DNA of 64,000 nucleotides. Origin: Platerodrilus igneus (Eukaryota; Arthropoda; Insecta; Coleoptera; Lycidae). The DNA lies in contig JARFIW010001215.1 in the NCBI GenBank assembly GCA_036346225.1, forward strand, positions 3,482,501 through 3,546,500. Direction: 5' to 3'. A model generated the notes under the pieces. It was not told the DNA's origin. It did not search any database and saw only the letters and a program-made list of their open reading frames with translations. The translations under genes were made by a program, and so were the position numbers. Below are positions 46,125 through 57,025 of the stretch, piece by piece (positions within the stretch are counted from its first letter, which is position 1; each line of letters opens with the position of its first letter).

Positions 46125-47932
46125 ATTCGTATTAAGTAATAAATTTAATAACCTTTAATATGGTGATATAGCTATATCAACATACTTAAATGCAATAAAA
46201 GAAATATCTCTTACTTAACTAAAAGTTAACTAAGCCGGGTTGTTATACATTGTACTAATCAATGCAAATTCTTCAATTAAAACAAATTGGCCCCGAATTA
46301 AACATAGCCAATAACTCTTGATATTCTACTTAAAATTCATAATAATCAGCGGTAACGTTAATAATAATGTCCAAAAATTTCAACCTTAATCTAGCAACTT
46401 AATAACATATTCATGTAAAAGCATATGTATAACTATATAAAGTTCATACTTACAACCCCACGTGTATGCATGCATATACACGTCCGTTCTCTCGAACCAT
46501 TTATTCAAAGATTCACTCAATACCTGTTTCGGGTATGCAATACCCACTGTTGCTCCAATCTCTACAATACCTCCAAGGTAACTTATCCTCACCAGAGTTG
46601 ATAGTGCTAAACACGGGTGTTGATAAATTTTCTGCTCGAAACTCTTTTTATTCTCCTACCTCTGTACCAACTTGGCTTGAAATCGAGCTTCCAAAATCCA
46701 AACTTCCACAATCAATAAATAATGAATCGTATGGGTGGGGTTAGTTATCATCTTGTTCGCAGTTAATAAACCTGCGCTTCCTACCATTAACCGCCTTACA
46801 GCTTAACCATTTCGTTTTCTGAATACATTTAAATTTATTACTATTTAATTCTCCTTTATGAGCCAAACTTATCTGTGTCCTCCGTCAACTACTTAAACTC
46901 ACGATTCTTTCCGTAATAAACATGCTAACTTATTAGCTCTGTTCACTAACCATTACTTTAATTTACACGGTCATATAACCAATACTGCTACGCGGCATTG
47001 CAGCCTACTCCGCACTAGTCCAGGGCTAGTTAGTTTTTCATTGACGTGCCTCCTTTCATATATTTTTGTCTTTGTGTGTCGTCTTTTTTTTGTCTTCAAA
47101 ACCTTACATATTTCACAATCGTAAATCATTCCTACATGTGCTTTTAGGTTAATTGCTTGAATCAACTTTTATTACTGCCATTGCTAATTGAAACTACCCT
47201 ATATTTAAATTTAAGTTATTCTGCAATATTCTAAAGTACTTCCTGTGAATATTTTTATAGATATCACGAAAAATTACATATTATTACGCCCTTCCGGTTT
47301 TGAATTCTCTAGAACAAACTAGCATTTCCTTTGGCTCCTTAATTTAAAATCTTCTAAATTTTACGGGATGTTAGATATCAGTTGATAGATTATGTTCATT
47401 TAAGCTGTCAATTGTCACCCAAAACCAAACTAGGGTTGGGTAACTATATTAATTCTGGTTAGTGGTGAGATACCTTTTAGATAGAATTGTCTGTGATTGG
47501 CAAAATTTTGTTTAAAATTTGGATTAATTTAAAAATGTTCTTGGGTGTTACAGAGGGTCCTAAAATGTCCAAAAAATTAGTTTTTTGCAAATAACTCTAA
47601 AAATATCAACATTACGGAAATTTATGTCGATATCAAAATTGTAGCTTACAAAATCCCGCACAATCTTGTTTGTTATTCAAGTCCGTACGACCAAATGGAG
47701 CAGAGATATAATTTTTTAAACATCGGTAGTTTTGCGATGCAACAAGATCGCGTACGCGCGTCGCGCATTTTTTGCTAATATCTCGAAGATAGACCTTCAA
47801 ATCGAGAAATGTTTTAAATAAAAGTTGTAGAGAAATCTAACCACGAACAATTTCGTTTTTTATTCATTTCTGTACGGTCCAGATTCGCCGAGTTATTAAT
47901 TATAAGACAATTTTTTTATGTTGGTAGTGAAT
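46125..47932. repeat. Long direct repeat, copy 2 (partner at 40858-42855)
   Basis: It starts TTCGTATTAAGTAATAAATT and follows copy 1 in the same orientation, about 190 bp shorter because of deletions. The shared right part includes TTGGGTGTTACAGAGGGTCC and about 375 bp of the foldback arm. Here the arm continues into the whole foldback element; in copy 1 it is cut off. Confidence 0.75.
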
Positions 47933-49015
47933 GTTTTACATGTTAAAATCAGCATTAATTCTTTAAAGTATAGGTCGTACATATATCAAACGATTCAAAA
48001 AGACCCCAGGAATAACTTCTGAGACTTCAATATGTACAGAAAAATGGTTAAGGACACGTTTTTTCATCATTTTAGGCTACTCATAGTGATGATCTGCTAC
48101 ATACGTAAACGTTCCTGTCTTTTGAAAGGCCAGTTTCCCATCATGATGCATTTAAAATTATATGCCACAAACTCTATGTTATGGAAAATTTTATCAGTTT
48201 TAATTTTGGTCTCTTGAAGTTTTTTCGTAAAGTTAATAAAAACAAAGATATTTACGAACAAAAGGAATGCTAACGCAATTTTCCCATAATTTATCAAAAA
48301 TACAGCAATGTTCATAAACTTTTTTTTAAATAAAACATACTTTGCGAAGGACTAATACTACTCCAGCATATTTTTGGACTAAAATGTTAATTTAACAAAA
48401 ATTGATTTTGTTTCTTAAATATTTAAACGCCTGTAACTGGGCAACGTTTCAATGAAAAAAGCTCTAGGACGTCTCATTTTAAAGATAATTAAAATATCTT
48501 CAAGAAAAATACGTAACATTACTGTCTTTAACCGATCAGAAAAAGTTATTTTCCAAAATGCACTCAAAAAACATACTTTTTCATGTTTTTTGCTCTTAAC
48601 TTCAAGCTATCTTTCCAAGATGGATTTACGCATACATCAACATGTTCAAAATTTTATTCTCTTCCACTTTCATTATACTTACTATATGTGTACGACCTAT
48701 ACCTTCAGAGTTAATACTAATTTTTACATGCAAAACATCCACTATCAACATAAAAAAATTTTTTTTAATTAACAACTCGGCGAATTTGGGCCGTATGCGC
48801 GACACACGTACGCGTTTTCGTTGCGTCGCAAAACTACCATTGTTTAAAAAAATTATATATCTGCTCCATTTGATGGTACAGACTTGAATAAAAAACGAAA
48901 TCGTGCGGAATTTTGTAAGCTACAATTTTTATATTAACATAAATTTCCGTAACGTTGATATTTTCCGAGTTATTTGCGAAAAACTGATTTTTTGAACCTT
49001 TTGGACACTGTCCTG
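47553..49015. mobile_element. Foldback element with long inverted terminal arms
   Basis: About 47553-47995 reads inward as an imperfect inverted copy of about 49015-48680. Landmarks: TTAGTTTTTTGCAAATAACTC vs GAGTTATTTGCGAAAAACTGA; GTAGCTTACAAAATCCCGCAC vs GTGCGGAATTTTGTAAGCTAC; ATGTTGGTAGTGAATGTTTT vs AAAACATCCACTATCAACAT; TATAGGTCGTAC vs GTACGACCTATA. Outer ends are CAGAGGGTCC-like and GGACACTG. The about 0.7-kb centre has no transposase. It is non-autonomous, transposed by an unknown source. Confidence 0.75.
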
Positions 49016-50630
49016 CCCGCAACGTAGCGTCTAGACATGGGCACTTTTAATATGTTAAATAGTACCCTAAAACAAGCTTGTTTACAAAGTTTCAGCCCAG
49101 TCAGTATTATTTTCTCGAAATTTTGTCATTTTATTGGGCTACAATGGCTATTCGAATATCGCTCGTTCGGTATCTTTCAAAGTCCATCTTGCTGCTTTAT
49201 CAACCGAAACCCGAGAGCGAATGATAACGAATTCACGATCAAACAAAACGATCATAAATCGCTTGTCATTTTAAGCATAGTTCGAGCAACCATCAGTTAA
49301 AGAATGAGTCTTTATTATTTATTTTAAATAATACTCGACTCAAAATTTTTTTAGAAAATGATTAAAAAACACGGTTTTTGATATATAAAATTTGATTCTA
49401 TCATAGATTAGAAGATAATCTCAAAGGTTTAATTTAAATTCATACTGCAGGCAATTATTTCGAAGCAATTGACTTTTTTCCAGAGGCACTGCGATATGGA
49501 ATATCCACCCCTACTTACAATAACTTTTTAAGTTAGATAAATTCAGCTAGCTAATCTATAACTAGGATTCGATACAAGTTTAAAATTTATAAGCATGGAA
49601 TTTCGCTACCTTGTGAAGTGTATAAATTAACTGCGACTGGAATTCAGTTCTAGAAATACTTTGAATTCTCCTTTCACTACGAACTTGTTTTCTGTAATCC
49701 TTGCGGTTTGTGCATTTAAAATGAAATGGAATAGTAAAAGTCATTCAGTGGTTCTCATTGAGTCCCTCTATGCGCTTCACAAGCCGACAACCACTTTAAC
49801 TTCAGGGTGGTATAGAAAATGATTGTTTCAGGGGGTTCAAAACGCGTTGAATGTTTTGACACGGCCATCTGGTTAGTGTTAATAAATATATTTACAGTCT
49901 TTTGATGTTTAACCGAAAATTCCTCCGTTTTAAAAGATATTCTAATCCGATAGTAAACATCTGATCTGTCTAAATAAGTATGCAAGTATATGTAACGTAA
50001 TACTTTCTATTTAGTTATTGTTCGGTCTTGTTTGTATTCATATTGACACAAAACATTATCTTAAACCATCTATTAGGATATTTAGTTACCTCCCATGGTA
50101 AAGCTAATATGTAGGATCTCAAATGGTAATTTTAAATAAAATGTAAACTGCACCACTGGCAAAACATGCTTTATTGTTGTTCTTTTTAATACAACCATAA
50201 GTAACAATGTAACGAGTACAATGGGGCATGTTTGTTACAGTTTTGAGCTCAAACAAGGGTGCTATATAAATTTTTGGTCTGCTGTAAGAGAGAAATTCGA
50301 TATTTTTAGGTAATTGAAGAGAATATAAGGGGCAGATTGTTGATCTTTTATGCTAACTTGAACATGTATGGCTACTTATCACATGTGAACAAAACCTGGA
50401 GGTTTTCTAAGCTTATTTGGGTTGTAAAAAGTCTTATATTGATCTAATCGGACGGAAATATTTTTTTCCACAAAGGGTAAGCAGCTTTAACAGCTGCGCA
50501 GAAATGGCAAATAATTTGTAAGGATTAATTTTTATATTGAAATTTATTTTTATAAAACGTGAACTCTTAGAATCAAAGGCGTAAATATTTATTTTCTTAA
50601 GTTTTCAAACGATTGCAAACTGGTGTTGTA
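49016..50630. other. AT-rich stretch with no supported gene
   Basis: Short open frames only, none with a recognisable domain. No element end can be fixed here. Confidence 0.4.
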
Positions 50631-50769
50631 CCGTATGTGTTATCTCAGAAGTAGAAAATACAAAAATGTAATTGAAACGAGAACAATTCAAGAAAAAACA
50701 CTTGTTGAAGGCTTGGTGAACTTGAAACTGGCACAGTCAAACTCACAAGTCGAAATGTAAACTTTATAG

Positions 50770-51467
50770 TATGTCCAAGCCGTTCTGAACGGACCTGCAG
50801 GCAAATAAATGGTCGTATACCACACTGAATTAACGGTCTTTTGATTTTCGAGAGCCACATTTGCCACAGGGCCGGTTTTTGTGAAGATAAACGCCACCAT
50901 TTGCTTCTTAACGCTTTGAGAGCGAACAACTTTTGTTGACTTTACTTCATATTGAAACACCCAAACTGCTGACTGACCTTTTCTTCTGACTTATACGCGT
51001 AAATACACGACTCGTCACCTGTGATGATGTTGTATACCGCTTTGGAAGCACCACAGCTGTATTTTGAAATCATTTTACAGCACGAATCGACACGAGCATC
51101 TGTCAACAAATGTGGAATCCAACGCGCACACAGCTTCCGAACACCCAAATGTTCGTCCAAAATCTTGTGAATGCTGGTCATATCTCTCGAGTTCTTGATA
51201 TGTCATCTGACGATCTTCTTCAATAAGTTTTCCCACAGCATCGATATTTTCCGGCACAACAACCGATTTTGGACGACCTTCTTTAACTTCGTCCATGAGC
51301 GAACTACGTCCACGTTTGAATTCAGTGTACCAGCAATATACAGTGGCTGTGGATGCCGCTTTATTGCCAAAAGTTGAATTCCGTTGATTGATACATTGTT
51401 CTTGAGTTAAACCATGTCAAAAGTCATAATAAATCATAGCTCGAAAATTTTCGCGAGTTAATTCCAT
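50770..51467 (-). pseudogene. mariner transposase, 3'-truncated
   Basis: ATG at 51467 begins MELTRENFRAMIYYDF, followed by a stop, then HGLTQEQCINQRNSTFG, KAASTATVYCWYTEFKRGRS and EGRPKSVVVPENIDAV (helix-turn-helix DNA-binding half). A shift leads to HKILDEHLGVRKLCARWIPHLLTDA and NIITGDESCIYAY (first catalytic Asp; Cys where Trp is usual). Another shift leads to VAFIFTKTGPVANVALENQKTVNSVWYTTIYLP, after which the sequence departs from mariner at about 50,790. The second and third catalytic aspartates are lost. No clear terminal inverted repeats were found. Confidence 0.85.
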
Positions 51468-51699
51468 AGTTTGGCAGAGATGAAATTTTAAACACTGCAA
51501 TAAACACAAATAGTGTTCGCACGTGAAAACGTTCTGAGTACCTATAACCTCAAAAATGTCAAACTGTATGATGGAAATTTCAGATTTCGCCTGGTAATAC
51601 TAATGTTACCATTTTCTCAATACACAAATAGTGTCCCTCGTAGTACAATAACTTTGTACTTAGCTCAAATTAAATATGCTACGTTGTGGGAAGAAATTT

Positions 51700-52820
51700 G
51701 ACCGCGCTCAGCATAGATTGCGTAGAGTGGAGTATTTTTTATAAAGGAAAGCCCGATAAAATTGAAGTTAAGTTTACAAGTCGACAAGAAACAGGTGATC
51801 CGGTGATTGTGGGTACTGCGCGATTCCTTTGACCTATGGTTGCAGTCTAATCAAAGAAGATGTCGGTCAGTCTATAGATTTTCAAGTCGCATCGGTTGAA
51901 AAAAAAGTAAGGGTGTTCCATTTGACAGTTTATCCAATCAAATTTGGGAACTTTCCTTCGTGTTAAATGGACTGGTGATTTAGAAGTCGGATGATGTGTG
52001 CACCGTGGTACCGTGGAAAACACACTAATATTCCTGGACGTCATTATTTGTGTTAGCAATGGACTGTGAAGTAAACTGTTAGTAAGTTTGAGCTTTCTGT
52101 TTATGATTTATAAATATGTACATGCCGTAACGTATCAGAGACCTACGAGACATTTAAGTTTTTTTTTCATGTTAGACCATTGTGATTGATTGCAAAACCA
52201 TCTGCGAAATTTCTTTCTTGCTAAAGGTTTAGAGAGCTCTAAGGAATATTAGTTGTCGTTTTTGTAGGTCAGTTGGCAAATCATCTAAGGGATTTTTCTT
52301 CCTGCCAAAAGGTATCAAAAAATCATAAGTGTTATAAGTCCTCTTTCTTGTAGAAGGATAGTGGTCTACTGCAAAACCATCTAAAAAAATGCTTTTGGAG
52401 CCGAAAGGCAATAGGAACCTTTAAGAGGTATTAGTTACCTTTTATTTTGTCACGTATATTTCTGAGAAGGTATCCCAAAAGTACGATGTCGTATACAAGA
52501 ACATGATAAATTATAGAAATGAAAAGAAGGTAGAAGAGAAGTAAGTGATGGGGTAGCGGTCGGAAGAAAAGAAGTTGCCCCAGTGTATGGCTAGTTGCCA
52601 GCAGTAGAGTGGCGTAAGCAAAAAACACGCAGGAGGTAGAAAATTGATAGGCGCCAAAAATACGTTTTAGGATAAAAGACAGACTTCTCGGTTCCACTGC
52701 GAAGCGATAGGCTGCACTCAATCACCAAAATTTAGGGAAGAGACAGGAAAAAAGAAAATCAAGTCGTTAATAGATAGTAAACGTGTAATAGATTTAATAC
52801 GATAGTAAAACCAAAGGAGA
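51700..52820. other. No supported gene
   Basis: Moderately AT-rich. Imperfect repeats of the type GCAAAACCATCTNNGAAATTT...TTTTTTCTTGC occur at about 52,190-52,400 (three loose copies of GCAAAACCATCT or GCAAATCATCT), but nothing coding. Confidence 0.4.
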
Positions 52821-52824
52821 AGGC

Positions 52825-53118
52825 GGCTCCGTGGCGTAGTTGGTATGTGTGTGTCTACTACGCCTAAGGTACCGGGTTCAAATCTCGACACGGTCCGCTT
52901 GAAAAATGTTAGGCGAGCATTTTTCACAAAAATGCACCCTCATTCGGATGAGAGGTAAAATGGAGGTCCCGTGTGTGAATGTTGTTACTCACGTTAAAGA
53001 TCCCTTGCGTGGAACAGCAAGGGTTCGGCAAAATTCCAAGTTTTCCAGGTAAAAAAACTCGCTTTCTGGCCAATGTAGTACCTTCGGGTGGAGCATTGAA
53101 AAATTACATGTAAAGTAG
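52825..53118 (+). mobile_element. tRNA-derived SINE, copy 1
   Basis: It starts GGCTCCGTGGCGTAGTTGG. Box A TGGCGTAGTTGG (52832-52843) fits the consensus perfectly and box B GGTTCAAATCTC follows at 52875. The body contains CATTCGGATGAGAGGTAAAA, AGGTCCCGTGTGTGAATG and CACGTTAAAGATCCCT, a conserved-looking central domain shared with the copy at 59.1 kb. The 3' end is at about GGAGCATTGAAAAATTAC. It would be transcribed by pol III and mobilised by a LINE. Confidence 0.85.
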
Positions 53119-53277
53119 AACAAAGGGTTATACGATATTCAATAAAAAATATGAGAATGTCTCTCCTAATGAATATTTAGCTGCAAGTATTTTCAATCTG
53201 AATTGGTAGCAAAGGAAAAAAAAAAGCAAGATTAACCGACACCGTCTATTAATTGACCCACGTGAATAGTAAGATTA

Positions 53278-53398
53278 TGCAACTTTGGACTTAATGTAGG
53301 TCAGTCGACCAAATATTATACTACTTCGGACTCAAGGTAGATCAATCGACTAAAAATTAGGCCACTTTGACTCAATATAGGTCAAGCCACAAAAACGA
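53278..53398 (+). repeat. Three degenerate about 40-bp tandem units
   Basis: Each unit has CTTTGGACTTAATGTAGGTCAG-like sequence: ACTT(T/C)GGACT(T/C)A, ATGTAGGTCA or AGGTAGATCA or ATATAGGTCA, then TCGACCAAA, TCGACTAAA or GCCACAAAA. They recur at about 53,281, 53,324 and 53,362. Confidence 0.65.
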
Positions 53399-53669
53399 CG
53401 TGACTGCGTTGAAGATGTTCTAGAATGCTAGAACACGTAAATGGTTTGCATGGAAAACAGTAAAAAAAGGAAAGATAAGATGATGGAACGTGTTCGAATG
53501 CATAATGGAATAGTGCGAGCTATATTAGAAACAGAGAAAGAAGAAACGTAGAGGTATATCTAGATTTCACTATTGCACACAGATAGTGAAAAATGTAGGC
53601 TCTGAGAATATCAGGGAATGTGTAGGTTAGTTAGCTCAGATAGTGAGTATGTCCAAGATGAGAATGTTC

Positions 53670-54996
53670 TGTTATCGTTCGAGTGGGCGGCGTCTGAAAG
53701 CATGTAGGCTTGGCTTAATTATTTGTTTAATAAGTATAAGCAAAAGTAATTATAAGTTTCATAAATACATAAAAATAAAAGTGAAATAGTTAAAATTTGA
53801 AAGATTTTAACAGTTTGAAACAGTTCGAAAGCCTACGGTCATCTTCGGAACTCTTTGGAAGACTTCGCGATTGCTTGTGGAAGTAAAATAAACTTAAACA
53901 CTTATTGAATGAATATATATATATATATACAGTTTAAAGAGGTGTAAAAGTCTTCAGTAGTCTTCGTAACTCTTTGGAAGGCTTTGAAATTTGCTTGTAA
54001 GGCCGAGTTGCAAATTGAATAGCAGTGGTTAGAAAATATTTACAGTTCGAAAAGGTCCAGACGTCTTCGGCGGGCTTCGGAACTCTTCGGAAGGTTTCGT
54101 GTTTTACTAGGGGGGACAACGTGATGTTACAAAGAATTATGATATGGAATTTAAAAAACTATTATTTAAACATATATACAAGCATAGAGGGTTCAGAAGT
54201 TTTCGATTGTCTTCGAAACTCTTCTGACGGCTTCGTGGTAGTGGTGCCTTAAGCCTCGTCGAGTTCGTCGCCGTTGAACTTCACGGGGGTGTCGTTTCAG
54301 AGGTAACATATATACAAGCATAGAGGGTTCAGAAGTTTTCGATTGTCTTCGAAACTCTTCTGACGGCTTCGTGGTAGTGGTGCCTTAAGCCTCGTCGAGT
54401 TCGTCGCCGTTGAACTTCACGGGGGTGTCGTTTCAGAGGTAGAGTTCACAGACGCAACACAATAACGACTTGTCAGTGATGGACGAAACAGAGCTTAACA
54501 CCCATACGTAGTTTATTAACTACTGATTGATGAATTATAGTGACGTGCCCTAGGTACGGCGTCGGACAATACGCAGGTTATGGGGACCACTGTGCGCTGA
54601 AGTATAGCAGGCTATGGAAAGCGCTGCTCGCTGAAGTGTTAACACGCTATGGTGAGCACTCTCAGTTGATTCTTTAGGCTATGGAGAGCACTAAAGAATG
54701 TCTTTCGAAGAATTTGCAATTATATTTATACACTTCCATTTCTTATGCTTCCTGTGTTGAAAAACATTAATGATGTCTTTAACCAATGAAATTGCGTGTT
54801 TCAATTTTCGAGTGTAAAAGAATCTCCAAATTTTGTTTGACCAATAAGCGTGCTGATTTTTGGGTACCAAAAAAAAGAGTTGGAAATTCTCGCGATTCTT
54901 AGTTTGTGCTGTTTTTAGCTCGTGTACTTTTATATAGTCAACAGCGATTCTTTCGTTTGTTCTGTGTTCAGCTCGGGCATAGTGATATAGTCAAAA
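53670..54996 (-). repeat. Left (3') LTR of family B
   Basis: 1327 bp. It contains four or five imperfect copies of a unit around CTTCGGAACTCTTCGGAAGG (about 53,845, 53,955, 54,070, 54,200, 54,340). There is a perfect 136-bp tandem duplication (54171-54306 and 54307-54442). A second set of 40-bp repeats of the AGGCTATGGAGAGCACTGCT type lies at 54,570-54,690. The last base pair block is AGTCAAAA where the right LTR has AGTCAACA. Confidence 0.85.
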
Positions 54997-55008
54997 TCTC
55001 CCCCGCTA
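54997..55008 (-). other. Polypurine tract of family B
   Basis: On the minus strand AGCGGGGGAGA lies immediately before the left LTR, the expected start site of plus-strand DNA synthesis. Confidence 0.7.
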
Positions 55009-55780
55009 AAGAGTGTAGCGTAGTCATTTTGTTGCGAGAAAGCGGCGGGGTCCTTGTTGTCAAAATATTTGAGCCTGTGGCGGCGTTTGCGTTTTCGCTT
55101 TGCGCGACGGCGTCGTGCTTCTCCATGATCACCTGCTGCTGGATGGGATGATTGTGGTTGAAAGGGTACCTGCTCTTGGGACATCCATCCACAGGTATGC
55201 CTTTCTGGTTGTGCGCCTTGCAAATAATTGGGCAAAACGACGTGGGCTGCGTGGTTAACTCGTGGTCTGCATGTTTTGGTGTCCAGTGATAATAGGCTGG
55301 TGCTGGCTGTGGTTGTTGGTTGGGCTGACCTATCGATCACTGGCTGAACTTCTTCTCGAAGGCTGCTGGGCAAGAATTCGTCTGCGAATTGGTTAGTTGC
55401 AGTTGGCGTGAGTAGTCTGTTGGCGGCCACGGGCGTCACCCTTGTGTGGCGGCCTTTGACCTTTCCATGGTCGCTTGCTGCTTGAGAAGATAGTTGTGAT
55501 TGAAAGGCTACCTCTTCTTGGGACATCCGTCCGCAAGTATGCCTTTCTGGTTGTGCGCCTTGCACATAATTGGTCAGACCGACGAGGGCTACGTGGTTAT
55601 CTCGTGGTCTGCATGTTGCGGTGTCCAGTGGTAATAGGCTGGTGCTGGCTGTGGTAGTTGGTTGTATTGGCCTATTGACTACTGTTGGAATTCTTCCCGA
55701 AGATTACTGGACAAAAATTCAGCCGGAAGCTGGTGAGTGGTAGTTAGCGTGTGTGGCCTGTTGGCGGTATCAAGCGTCAC
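55009..55780 (-). pseudogene. Tail-like coding segment with about 344-bp tandem duplication (family B)
   Basis: An open frame of 211 codons (54930-55565, minus) contains GAQPERHTCG(R/W)MSQE twice, separated by about 115 residues, reflecting two and a fraction tandem copies of about 344 bp (55,200-55,540 and 55,545-55,790). It ends in an arginine- and lysine-rich stretch (RRRRAKRKRKRRHRLKYF) near the polypurine tract. The position suggests the C-terminal tail of pol or an extra 3' ORF of the parent element. I do not recognise a domain. Confidence 0.5.
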
Positions 55781-55789
55781 CGTTTGTTC

Positions 55790-56286
55790 CAGTGGAGCGT
55801 CTTACGGCTATGTGCTCCGAAATGTATGGAGCCTTGTTCGTAATCCATCACCACTTTCTAGCGTTGAAGCCAAGATTCACCCAGAATGATATCATCCTCA
55901 GCGAGGTTTGCTACTACCAAGAAGGTTTCGTGGTCCGTTACTTTTCCAAGGGTGAATGACGTGCGGAATTTGCCATTGATTGCCATTTCTGTCCCTGCGT
56001 CGGCTAGATAGGCGGAGGCATGATAGGGTTATACCCGTGAACCTGCGGGTATTCGATCTTCCCTAATCATGCGCGTCGATGCTCCTGTATCTAGTAGTGC
56101 GTTAAAGGTTATTTTCTGTATGGTGACGGGGATCCTTGGTAGTTGCTCATCGTGGGTAATGTTTAGTCGCCCCAGTTCGTTTCGCCCGGCCGGACTGTAG
56201 TTTGGCGTTGCTCGACCGGTGGGTAGTTTCACGACGCCTGGGTTGGGCAGTTTCGGTACCAATGTCGTTGTGGACACAATGCACAC
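55790..56286 (-). pseudogene. Aspartic protease of family B
   Basis: An open piece at 56029-56286 (minus) carries PVTIQKITFNALLDTGAST, the DTG active site at residues 66-68 of that piece. A shifted frame at 55,985-55,800 supplies FRTSFTLGKV, ETFLVVANL and DDIILGESWL, the flap side and the closing ILG strand. The fold is complete but frameshifted at about 56,025. It would cleave Gag. RT should follow but does not. Confidence 0.75.
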
Positions 56287-57025
56287 TTTGGTAGCTACTC
56301 CGTTGTTCGTGAAAATCTGGTTGCTGACGTGGGAACGGTTGTCCCTTTTGCTGCCTCTTTTACGTTTTTTTCAATTTTTGTGAGACGGGAGACTATTTCC
56401 CATACTGTTGTTGGCATGTGGCACTGAATTGAATTCCTCGGTGTTAGTAGAAGAGGATCCGTGAACAGCTCCATGTCCGGAAGGCTACGGGGGCGTCGTT
56501 TCGAAGGTAGAGTTCACAGACGCAACATAATAACAACTTGTCGGTGATGGATGGAACGAAGCTTAACGCTTATACGTAGTTTATTAACTATTGATTGATG
56601 AATGATAGTGACGTGCACTAGGTACGACGACGGACAGCGTCACCGTCGGAGAATATGCAGGTTATGGGGAGCACTGCGCGCTATAGTCGAGCAGGCAATG
56701 GAGAGCACTGCTCGCTGAAGTGTTAGCAGACTATTGCCCGACCGAGCTGTAGTCTGGCGTTGCTCGGCCGGTGGGTAGTTTTCCGACGCCTGGGTTGGGC
56801 AGTCTCGGTGCCAATGTCGTTGTGGACAGAATGCGCACCTTGGTAGCTACTCCGTTGTTCGTGGAAATCTGTTGCTGTCGTGGGAACGGTTGTCCCTTTT
56901 GCTGCCTCTTTTACGTTTTGTTCAATTTTTGTGAGACGGGAGATTATTTCCTATACTGTTGTTGGCATGTGGCACTGAATTCCTCGGTGTCGGTAGGAGA
57001 AAATCCGTGAACAGCTCCATGTCCC
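56187..57025 (-). repeat. Duplicated gag-protease segment flanking an LTR piece (family B)
   Basis: 56187-56470 and 56755-57025 are direct copies (shared GACGCCTGGGTTGGGCAGT, CCAATGTCGTTGTGGACA, GGGAACGGTTGTCCCTTTTG). Between them, 56480-56755 matches the LTR interior (GTAGAGTTCACAGACGCAAC, AGCACTGCTCGCTGAAGTG). Confidence 0.8.

Noticed and set aside
53840..54360. Heat-shock elements in the LTR
   Set aside because: The motif has TTC and GAA blocks but with spacing of one or three bases instead of the required two. It is kept only as an unexplained periodic motif.
54930..55565. Host gene for an Arg/Lys-rich nuclear protein
   Set aside because: The frame lies wholly between the LTRs of family B, runs into the 3' LTR and contains a tandem duplication, so it belongs to the element.
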